Positions 33,301-45,527 of a stretch of 64,000 nucleotides of DNA are shown here, piece after piece. The notes beneath the pieces were generated by a model. The model saw only the letters and a program-made list of their open reading frames with translations. It did no database searches and was not told the DNA's origin. The DNA is from Datnioides undecimradiatus (lineage: Eukaryota; Chordata; Actinopteri; Lobotiformes; Datnioididae), in NCBI GenBank assembly GCA_008933995.1, contig WARS01003734.1, positions 1,820,599 through 1,884,598 on the forward strand, given 5' to 3'. Within the stretch, counting starts at the first letter, position 1. Each line of letters begins with the position of its first letter. Both the position numbers and the translations under genes were made by a program.

Positions 33301-36300
33301 TACATACTTTCCTGCAGTGATTGCTCCAGAGGAGCGAATGTTTGACTCAGTCTGACAGTATGTGCATCAGTAAACTGACTAATTTAATCTACAAATGTCA
33401 AAGTTTATGACACTGTTAATGATTTGTGCTCTGAATTTCGTTTAGGAGCAAAAGGCAACATCTAATCAGTGCTAACATTAGCTAGCTAGGCTAACAAGCG
33501 TCCTCTTTTTGAGCATAATGGGTCTAAAATGGGACCACAATGTTCCTTTGAACACGTGGATGCTGACGTTAATGTTAAAGGCCAACTCGGCCACATTTAG
33601 ATTAGTGGCATATCCTGTTTCTTTAAACACTTGTGACATTTTCACATTAAACATGAATCCAGAGAGTGGCCTGTTTCATTTGGGCTCCTCTCATTCTCTT
33701 TGTGCAGGCGTCACAGTTGTGGCCATAAACTGACTCTGGATCAGCTGTAAGACACATTTCTGTGTGTCAGCAGCAGCTTGATAAACTGACTCTGGATCAG
33801 CTGTAAGACACATTTCTGTGCTCCTCTTTTCAGCCGCTGCTTGTTTTTAACTCTGTATCTGAAGCAGATGAAGGATTTCAGTCGTCGGACGTCTGGATCT
33901 GAAGTTATCAGAGAAACAAGCTGAGCAAACGTTAGCAGCAGCTCGGCTCGCCGCCCCTCCAGGACGTCCCGTGTGCGGCCGACAGCGTGGGAGAAACAGT
34001 GGTTTTTAAGGTGGAACTGCTTTATTCAGTGTTTCTCTGGGTTTGAATCAGCAGCTCTGTTTGTTTTGGAGAGGAGGAGACCTCTGTGGAGAATTCAGCT
34101 CCCAGTAAAAACCTCCTGAACCATCAACACTGAAGGAATCCCAACTGACAGGAAGACAACAACTCCCAGCATCCCACGCTGCTGCACCACGTCACATGAC
34201 TGCTGCTTTTGTTATTGTTTTGACACCATGTGACAAACAGTTAAATACTGTGTGTTAAAAGGCTCCTTTTAGTTCATATTTCCTTCTCCAAAAAGTTCAA
34301 ACTTCAGATCAAAACTGAAGCGGCGACCCTCACACCTCCTCCCTCTCACTCCCGCAGATGACCTCATGACAGAGGCGTCCAAAAACAATAGGGGTGGGAG
34401 AGGAAACACTCCTTCCTCTACACGGCGAACCCACCCTGCACAGCCTTTCCACTTGAAATTCCTGACCTCCAGAGTCAGTAAAAGATGAAGGGAGGACTGC
34501 GGAGGCGCTCCACCTCTTTTATGTCGGGGGCACCTTCATGTGGACCTGGACCCGGCGGGGACAAACACGCAGCTGGTCCTCGAGGTCAAGTCACTAAATA
34601 CTTTCCTTAATAGATGTTGTCAGGCGGCGGAGGTGAACGAGGCTTTAAGAGTTGACCTCGTTTCAGTCGTTAGTAACAAGGGACGTGGTTCTGAAGCGAA
34701 GTGGTCGTATTCCCGGCGACAGAGCCGTGTGTCATCTGAATCAAAACCTGCTGTGTGTAAGTGAAGCCATGAATGGGCCTTTTGAGACGCCATCAGTTTG
34801 TCATCGAGCGCCGTGGACGTGTGGCTTTCTCTTTGTTTCACGGTCTCTTTGTACACGTACACACACACGCCTCAACTCTCAATTATCACCTTCTGTCGCC
34901 AGGTTTCACTTAATGTTTTTCAGCTGTTGGTGGTTTGAAAAGACTGAGGCCGAATTAATTTAGAATGTTTTATTTTGGTTTTTAGTGATTTTTAGCCACG
35001 ATGGCTTTTGTTTTGTTTTTGATTTAAATGTCCCGACAACCATGAGTTGGCCTGATATTACATTTACTAAAGATGCTCATTATCCCCAGAGGATAACTTT
35101 GCTGAGCCTTCTTTTAGTATCAGTTTAAAATTCAATCTGTCCAATACTTTAAAAGCTGTATTTTCAGTTTTTAGTGGTAACTAGCAAGTGTTAGCAAGCT
35201 AACATGCCAATAACATAGTACTTATAACCTGCAAACCTCAGTATGTTAGCATTGTCATTTTCATAGCATGCTCATATGCATTTGGGTAAAATCACCTTAG
35301 TGGGTGAGTAAGTGTGGCCTCACAGAGCTGCATGACTTTAGACTCTTGTTTGCGATTTCATTCATAATTAAGTTAAGAGACAGTTTTAAAGAAATAAAAC
35401 ACGTCTTTAAACGCTCTGTTTACAAACAACAGTCCAAACCTTCAAGATATTCACTTCACAATGAGACTCTGTGGTAAAGTGGAGGTTGCAGCATGTTGAC
35501 CACAGAAACCTCCACATGTGCAGCATCAACCAAGGACGGCTCTGCTCTGATTGGTCCAGTCTGACGTTTAATTATTGACTGACTGTTTTTTAATTTGTTA
35601 GTGTTGTTTTTCCTGATTGCTCCTCTGTTTGAGCTTCTTTACTGTAGGTTTTCAGTTTTCTGTGCAGATCTTTTGTCGTCTTCCTGCTCGGTTACCTTCG
35701 TTTTGTTGGCGGGCGCCCTCCTGCAGATCTGCCTCCAGCTCAGCCAGCTCCATACCCTGCGGGGTATTGGGGGGCGTCAGCAGGCAGGACGGGTCCAGAG
35801 CCAGGCTCTTGTGAGAGACCAGGTCTGCCTGTCCTGGGAGGGTGTTCTGCAGCTCCAGGCTCTTTAGCTTCTGGGTCAGGACTGCCTCACAGCTGCTCAG
35901 GTCGCCATGAGATCCTCGGGCGTGAGCCGACTCTGCAGGGGAGGTGCAGTCCAGGTCTGCCTCAGGGGAGGGGCAGGTAGCCGGGTCAGAGACCACCTGA
36001 TGGGCGGGATCCGGGAAGACTGTGACGGAAGGTGATGAAGTAGACTGGCTGTCTGTGCTCGTCCCCTTGAGAGTCTGAGGGATATAAAGCGAATCAATAA
36101 CAGATGTAGAAACATCAAGGTGTCTCATTTCCTGACCGCCACTGGCTTCTCGTCACGCCGCTGAGCTCCGAGGTCACAGAGCTTGTTACCTGTTCTTCCA
36201 CATTGGGCTCGGCTCGGGTTTCACCGCGGGGGAGCCGGCGTATGAACTCCTGCAAATGAGCGAGCTGCTCAAACAGAGCCGGCTCGGTGATGGGTTTACC

Positions 36301-39300
36301 CAGCTCCAGGTGAAACGTGCTGCTGGGCAGGATGAGCGGCGGGTGGTTGTCGAAGCTCTCCAGGATGTCACCTGCAGAGAGAGAGAGAGAGAGAGAGACG
36401 GAACATCATTCGTCACCAGTGACCTGAGCCTTGTTACAGCAAACGAAACTCAACCTTCTAACTTTAACTGAAGCTGCTGTTTTTGGGTTTACACCTAATA
36501 TTAAACAGTGGACACAGTACAGGACTGGGGCAAGTGCGGCCGGATCAGTCTGTGGTGCGAGTGGGGCCGGATCAGGGCGCACTCAGGCTGACAGGTGAAC
36601 AGGTGAGAGAGAGGTTGTGGCTGTCCTGCTGTGAAAGGTAGACTGAAGCTGATTGGTGGAGACAAGACTGACAGGAGAGGATTACTCTGGAGGAAGACAG
36701 ACTGAGGCGAAGGCTTCCACTTTGATTACAGCAAGTGGTTGATCGTTTAGACTTGTAGTGAAAAAAAATATATATTTAAAATAATAAACTGTGAATGAAA
36801 TAAAAAGTGATGTTTGTCTTCAAATCTGTGTTAAACATTTAATAAAAAAGGCAAAAAGGCATAAGAGAAAAAAAAACAAGCAAACTGCCTGAGATATAAA
36901 ATTACACCAATAAACTGTCAACGAGTTTAAGAAAATCTTATTTTGATTTATTTTATTTTTCTTATGTTATTTCATCTTTCTGAGCTCAATAACAAAGTTT
37001 TAACAGATTTTATTGATTAAACCTTTATTATAAAATGCCCTTCAAAATTCATAACAGCATTTTTCTTGATAAAGATTTTTCTGAACGTCACGTTCTTCTT
37101 GTTTCATCTTCTAATACTGAACTCTTTGGGTCTCCAGACATCTTCGGTTCCCAGTGATCAAAAACCTTTTATCATTTCTTACAGACAAGGTAACAAGTGT
37201 AAACGAAGGCCTGTTCATTCGACTCGACACTGACCAACTGAGGAGGTGTCATGGATAACTGAAGAACATTTGTGACTTCATTCAGTCCAGCTCACATTTT
37301 GCATCATATTGTTTATTCCTGTTGTTTATCAGGAAGTCGTTTGCAGTCGAGTGTTTCTCCCATCAAGTCTGAACATGCAGGCTGCTGAATTAATGGTTCT
37401 GATTCCCGGTGAAAGAGGCGTCTGGTTACTGCAGTTTACAGTAAACAGGCTCGTGTTGGGGAGAGGCTCAGAGTCAAGTTGGAGTAAAACAGATGAAACT
37501 GGACATGAGGCAGTTTCGTGTGTCTCATGTTTTGTTTTCGTGAAAACTAAAATCCTAAAGCAGCTTGTACGAAACATAAGTTAGACAAAGTTGTGGGAAA
37601 GAATTGATGACAAATAAATATTAATAAATATTAAATAAATTGTGATGAATATAATGAATAAAATGACCCGCTGGGTGAAGGTCACAAACTATCGCGTCTT
37701 CTATTACTGATCAAACTGAGCTGATGACCATCAATCAGTTAATCTTCTATGCGATTGTTTATATGAATTACTGACGTCTCCTTGATGCCTCACATGCAGA
37801 AGATGCTAACATTTCCCAGTGCTCCTAAATGCAACTTCTTACCTGCTGAACAGCTGAACTTCCTCTGCTCAAACACTCGTAGCTTTCTTCTTCTTTTAGC
37901 TATGTTCTAGCGATTCCTGCCGTTTGTTTACATTTTTCAGATGCTGTTATTACGCTAACGGATTAAACATCTCAGAAATAAAAGGATCACTCACCTGTCC
38001 TGATGGCGTCCTCAGCGTCATCCGGCGATGGCGTCCATCCGGTGGGACAGGCTTTACTGGAGCTGTACTCCCTCAGCATGTGGTGAAGCTGAGCTGCGTT
38101 CAGGGCAGCAAACTCAGTCCTGAGGGAGGCCCAGGACGCCTGGACAGACACAAACCAACAGAAACACAGAACATTGAGAGGCGTGAAGCAAAGTTACTCC
38201 AAAACCCAAATTGTAAAGTAACCCACTGATGGTTTGATCTCAGGAAAGGGGCCACAAAAGCACTTTGTTGTCACTGTGAGAATAACAGAGTGGGAGAAAC
38301 AAGTATTTTCCCATCGTGCTTGTTTCCATATAAGGAAAGAAAGTCACTGCTACTCTCTCATTTGCATGCAAAGTATTTTGAACCAATTATATGATCTGGT
38401 AAATAGTTTTTGTCCCTGTCACCCCAGCACCAGATGTGGTAACAAAGCCTCTTGGGAAAATATTTCTTCAGCTTGTTTCATATCACTGATTTTATTCTGC
38501 AACTCCAATAAGAGCTGAGTAATTAACCCGCTGCCTGAGAACTGCACACTTTTCATTAGCTCTCAAGCTCTCAGGTCGCTGTGAAAGTCCTTATCATGAA
38601 ATATGATTATTTCCTCGCCTCAGGCACATTTTAGAAAGATAATATTTGATCTTTTGATGACTGTGGAGAGTATCTCAAGGATAAGGAAACAGGTGAGTCA
38701 CTTGCCAGCGACAGCGATGTGATTATTCCAGGACAAACATTAAATAGCTCATTCAGTCCGCCTGAATTGGTGGAAGTAAGACTTTGCCCAGACATGCCGG
38801 GGCCACAATAGAAACCATAAGTTAAACGTTGTTGTGTCCCTGCCCTTCTCTTATAACACAGAAGCCACACTGAGCTCAACAGAAGGTGAAGTTTAAACGC
38901 TGCTTATAAACAGAGGAGATTTTAAAAACATGTCTGTTTGTGTCAGAGATTTAATGTTTGGCAGCTTCGTTCTCCAAAAATAAATCCTCACGTTGTGTCG
39001 CACATAAGTGCTGGCAGAGTGAACCACGCCACATCCCTCCAGTGTAATTTACGACCGTGCCAGCGAGCCACTTCAGTTCTTAAAAGCCCAGAACTCCAGA
39101 TGGAAAACTAAGAGTCTGTTGAGGGTGTGTGCTCTGTTGCGGCAGAGTGACCTCATGCCAGGGCAGGGAGACGGAAAACCATCAGCTTCATAGCAACCAT
39201 CCAATCCCATGAAGAGACGAGACACAGGCTCTGACGGCTGCGTTACAGGAGGGCTGGTGCTTGTGTTTGTGCCCCAGGGAGATGTCTCAGACTGTGAATC

Positions 39301-42300
39301 ATCCAGTGAAAACAGGTGTCAACCTCCGAGAGTAAAATCAGGCCTCATAATTGACCCAGTGCCTCCAAATGTGGTAGTTAGAGCCCCATAATGCTCAAAC
39401 ACCGGTACCTTTCTTCTTCTTTGAGATATTTTCCTGAAATTCCTGCAGTTTGTTTACATTTTTTAGGTATGCTAGTTATTAAGCTAACTGGTTACAATCA
39501 GCTAACTGGTTACAATCAGCTAACTGGTTACAATCAGCTAACTGGTTGCAGTTAGCTTAATCAGAAAAGCAAAACTGGTTACAGTACACATCAGTCAAAT
39601 GATTCTTAAAAATATATATATGACCAAATCTTTGTGTTAAAGGTCCAGAAAAGGCAAAACAAAGTCTGGATCTCCGGTTTTCACATCAACTGTACGCTCC
39701 TACACGTTGGTCAGCTGGTCACAATCTACAACCTCACCGCAGATTAACTAAATCCTACGCACAGCTACGTGAAGCCGGAAAAGGCAAAAAGGATCACAAA
39801 TTGAAGTAACCAGTCGTCAGTTAATCCATTTATGAGAACATCTGAGTGGTGCACATGAAGCTGTAGTTGCTGGAGCCTGTACAAGATCCAGTTGAAGCTA
39901 CGTGTGTGTCCTTAACTAGCATCCCTTTGTTTTATATGTATATTGGTTTACAGATAGATGTGGAGTTGCACACAGTAGCGCCAACCTTTTCTATTTTTAG
40001 CCTTTCTATTTAAAGCAACATTATCACTACTTCCATTTATCATGGTCATCCACCATTACCTTTCCAGGTAAGACAAACCTGTGAATCAGTAGATTGTTTT
40101 GGATCTTTCTGTACAACTTTTGTCCGTCATACTTCAGTAATTTCACGCCTTGGTTTCTCTTTATGACTCTGAATTAGCGCCGTGTTTCATAACCAGCCCA
40201 GTGAAAGCTCAGCTTCCCTGTGTGGCACAAAGTGTAAACAAGATTTGAATGGGTAACTAAGAGAGCGGTGTACTTAAGGGGGGATTAAATGTTAAGTTGG
40301 CTAGCTACCACTGCACTGCAAACACTCAACACAGGCAAAAGCAAATATAAAGCTGTTGTTCTAGTGATGTATGGGATTGTTTGAGTGATACAGTGAATTA
40401 TTCCTGAGCACACACTGACACAGGTGGTATGAAAAGCATGTGTTTCTCTGCCTTTGAACGTGTAAATGCTATCTGAGCTCTTAACCACATGTTTTCATCT
40501 GGCTCATTTACTTACATGCATACTCTGGCTAACAGGATACACACATCCACATGATTTGAAGTCACTGGCAGCATGACGTCATGAGTTGATCATTTTAGTG
40601 TATTTACACTTTATCTGTTCCTGAAGGCTATTTCCTTGTACCTGGAGTTTAAGTGCATCTGCTCTCAAGGCTGCCAAAACCATAAACTGACATGCTGCCA
40701 GTTTGACCTGTCAGCTTTTATGGCAGTCTCAGTCAGTGTTATCACAATGTTTGGCAACAATAAGAAGCTGTGGAGCAGAGTTCCATTGCTGCTGTATGAG
40801 GGGTTAAGTGAGGTTCAGACCTGTCAGAGATGGAGGGTTTGCACCTAAGACATAAACATACATAACTAATGATGTACTGACACCTTCGAGACAATGAAAA
40901 CATTGGGACTGACGCAGACATGACTTGACTTTTGAGGCTACACCCGCCCATGGACACACAAACAGGAAAGGAGAAACGGATGTCCTCTGACCTGCAGGAG
41001 GGTTTCTTTGGGCGTAGCCAGCAGATTGACAGCAGCAGAAAGCTTCTGGAAGAACTCAGTGGCCAGATCGCCCAGACCGATGCTCTGGATCCAGTCCATC
41101 AGCAGGTCCAGGTTGGCCCGGATCTGAACACCACGGGACCACTGGTAGAACCCAGCGACAGATCCTGGACATAGTTAGATTGAATATAGTTTTAATATTC
41201 AGTAACAGCATGTGAACCAGAGAGTGTCCACAGACGTTTACTGAAGTCATGCTTACAGGTGTGTCAGGTTGTACTTAGCAGTGCTTTGAGCTAAATGCTA
41301 ACATTAGCATGCTAATTTGTTCAAAAACAATGCTAACAAGCATGCTGATATCCAGCAGTTAGCGTGTTCACCATGGCAAGCATCTTAGCTTAGCGTGCTA
41401 GCATACTACCATTTGCTAATTATCCAGGATCTATAAAATTGAAAATTAGCTAGTAGCTAACTCTGATGCAGTAATGATCTTCTCTTTGTATGAGATTAAT
41501 TCCCTGACAAATAACGGTAATAAACTAAAATGATAAACTAAATTAGCACTCAACACAAAGTACAAGTGATGCTAATGCTAATATCAGTGTGCTAACATGT
41601 TGATGTATTATAGATATAATGTTTACCCAGTTTACTATCCTAGTTTAGCATATTAGCATGCTGACATTGGCAAATTGACACAAGGCAGCACGTACAGCTG
41701 ATGGGACAATACATCTGCATGGACTTAGTCATTTAGTAAACAAACTTTTGTTTACAGGCTTTTATTATAATGAAATTCTGATGACGGCAATATATGAAAT
41801 GCTTAACGATCAAATTAATTACCCTAAATATATTGTATTTATAAAAAGTCAATAGTATTCACCCGCTTAGGGCCGTGACAAACTCCATGACAATCCATTC
41901 TCTTGTTGTGGAGATATTTCAGTCTGGTGGTGGACCAGCTGACCTCTCCATGCACAGAAACAGGTCTAACAGGTTTGTTAATAAGTGAGCCGAAGACTTA
42001 CCTCTCTCCATGAGGGCGTTGAACAGTGATGCGTTGATGAAGAAGAACAGGTAGGCACAGAGTTGTAGTGAGATGTCCGGGTGGACCTGGAAGGCAGTGA
42101 GAAGCTTCAGTGCCTCCTTCAGCACCTCCAGGATGCCGCTGAGCCCGTCAGGCACTCGTAGCTGACCGCTCTCTGAGAACGGGTTCCCATCCAGCAGACT
42201 GGGCAAGGCTGAATACATACTCTGTGGAGAGAGGCGCTCACATTTAACATCACTGCTACAGACCAGAAGGATGTTACACTGCATGCTGTACAAAGTAGTG

Positions 42301-45300
42301 AATGATACTGACTGAGTGTAAAACACCCTCGTCTGCTGTCACATCTGAAACTCATAAACAGCATCTTAAATGTAGACACAACTTTCCTTCATGCAACTTT
42401 CATCAACTGCAGGGCAAGAAAGTTAAGAATCTGAAGTTCTTCTTTGTCCTGTGCTATGTATAGAAAACACTGACATAACGACTCAAATAGAGGAAGGAAT
42501 TCACAGAGCATACAGGAAACTTTGCAGGAAAGCTTGTCTTTCACAACACAAAGGGCAGCTGTGGGAAATTAAAAACAGTGTCACGGTTACACTGCAGTTT
42601 GAGTCCTTTTACAAGTGAAAAGCTGCAACTACTGTGAGTCCCAAAACAGGGGTTGCACAGAAGGTTCAGACAAATAACACCATTAGTTTAACATTAACAG
42701 ATCAGCGCCATGTTATTCTTATTACTGGCAGCAAGTTTAGCCTCGGTAAATCAGCTGACTGTCGTGAGAAAGACTTGCTGCTGCTCCATCATTTTCCGCA
42801 GATCTGCTCAGTGTTTGCAAATCATTGTGCTGTTTCTTTCTCTCTCTAGATCACAATAATTATCTGTGGGTCCTTTTATACACAACTGTCAGCAGCAGCC
42901 CTCAGCTCGGCTCCACACGGTGAAGACAAAGAGTTCAAGAGTGAAGAGTGACGCATGCCAGAGCTTAGACTGCAGTGTGTACGAGACTGTGGGACTTTAG
43001 GCAGCCGTTACAACACAACCTTTGCCTTAGAAATAAAAAGTAGAAATGATGAGCAATGATATGAACCGCCAATACAACCAGTCATTTATAGTGGCTAATA
43101 TTAGCTAACGACTCCAGGTGTGTTCACTGACTGGATAGCTCATCCCCTCTCGTGTGTTTTTTCTCACTTGGTAATTAATATTACAAACAAGCGTTGAATT
43201 CAAGGTAATTCCTCCCAGATTAATTAAACAGTCTTGTCTTCTTTCTCTAGTGCTCAGAAATGAATGTGGCTGTGTGTCTGAAAACAGGAGTTTAATCCAC
43301 AGTATTCATAAATAAAAGAGGAAGTAAATGAAAGGAGTCCTGGGAACACCTCAGAAGCAGCTCCCAAGCTGTTTTATTGAAGCACCTTCTCATAATCAGC
43401 CCTCACAGAGATCCGGCTCTTATCACTTCTCCGTCTCTGTGACACAGTTCAGCCATTGTCTCATGTGCATGACATCACCTGTTAGGTACACACTCGCACA
43501 CTCTCACTGATACACCGTGACTAAGATGATGACCTCAGACAAGCCGAGGTGAGGCCATAAAGACAACAATAACCCTACGTGCCTGCGGCAACAGGTCGGC
43601 TCGTAGTTCACAGAGCGGGTCAGCAAATTTGAAGGTGCTGATTGGTTATCTTGGATTTTTACAAAGAGAGTGGCTGAATTTTTAGTTTTTAAGTTTTATT
43701 CATATTCTAATATTAAACAGACTGACGGGAAAATAAGGAGTAGTCTGTCTGTTATGAACATTCATCCATATTATACAGGAAACTAACAGAAACACTTCTC
43801 CCCTCTCCACTTCCCCTCCCCTGTTGGGTGTTTGTCTGATGACAGTTTGTCCTCTCCTACAGGAAACAGACTTGACTTCATCGCTGCCGATCCTCCCTTT
43901 CTCCCCACTGGGAAAGCAACGACCAGCAAATGCAGAACAAGCTGTGACCACACAAATGAAGCTCAAAAGTGACGAGCAAACATGATAAAAACATGACAAG
44001 ACTCTCCAGCTACTGGAAAAAGTAACTTTACGCCCAGTAAAACGTCTCTTCAGTCAGTTTTGACTAATGTGCAGCACAAACAAAAGAAATATGTCTCAGT
44101 ATTAAAAACAACAGCACAGGCTGTTCCTGCTTCCTTCCCTCCCTTCCTCAAACAGTCAGTGTGCAGGGCGCTGGTCTTTCTAGTGTCTGTGCTGTGAACT
44201 GTCTGCACTGTGATGTCGAACCTGCACAAACCAGCCTTTAATAAGCAGCTTTAACATGGGAAAGTCACATAAACGTAGCCTGTGAGAGTCCTGACGACCT
44301 GTAAAACTGGAGGGTTGACTGTTGTCGCGAAGCAAATGCAGACACGCACTTAGATGCAAATTCATTCCTTGAAAAGTCTTCATCGAAGTGTGTGTCCACA
44401 GTTAAGACTGGGATAAATTGCATGTGCAACACAGACCAGCGTCAGTCATTATCTGTGGCATACCACAAGGCTCCACACTGGGGCCTATTTCATTGTCCTC
44501 GTATGTGCTAATACAGGTTTTTAGCAGGTATCATTGCTAAACTGATGGCCCACAGCTGCGCTTTCCTGTCAAACTAAGAGAAACACATCATCTTCTTCCA
44601 ACACTGGATCTCTGACAGATCCATTTTTTGCACGTTTGTCTCAGTTTAAAGCAAATACTAGACGACTGCGCCTCTCTTCATGCGTGAGTATAGTGTAGAT
44701 CGTCCCTGCCGACATCTCTGATCTCTCCAGCCCATATTCAACATCCGGACACCCTCAGATCCTCAGATCTGTCACTCAGTACTCCAGAGGTGACTGAGAT
44801 TTGTCCATTGCTGCTCCCAGATGTTGAACAGTTTACCTTCAGGGTCAGAGCGCCACTTTAAAATGAAACTGATAAAACCAGGTTAATTTAATGTTATTTA
44901 ACAATAACAATAATTCATTCTTGTTTTTATGATATAACTGCATTTAACATGTCTCTGTTGAGCACTCTCAATGCATTAAAGTGACTGCAGGATTAAAAAA
45001 AGGCCATCAGATGCTTTTATGAAGTGGTTCTCATGCTGGTTCCAACAAACCAGTGTAACCTTGGGAGACAAGATTGTCTTTTTGTTTATATTCCAGCCAG
45101 TGGAAAAGCCACGTCGCTCACTATCTCACAGGCCTTTCCTGACTGAGAGTTGCTGTTTCCATTCAGTTATTGTGTTTTCTGCCTGGAAAACGTTCAATGA
45201 AAACAGAATAAGGTGTTTACACAGTCCAGCTTCCTGCTTTGCATGTGAGCAACACTCAGATTCTAACAGGTCAGAAGGATTTGAAATGTGGTGATGTCAC

Positions 45301-45475
45301 TTTATGAGTGAGTGTGTGTGTGATGTATGTATGAATGTATATCAAAGTGTGGCAGCCAACCTTTGTTAAATAGTAGACAGACTGCTGGAAGGTGAACATG
45401 ATGACTTCCTCCAGGACTGTCATGGCCTCCTCACAGGCTGCCCGAGTGTGGGACATCTCAGAGTCCAACAGACCT

Positions 45476-45527
<52 letters not shown>

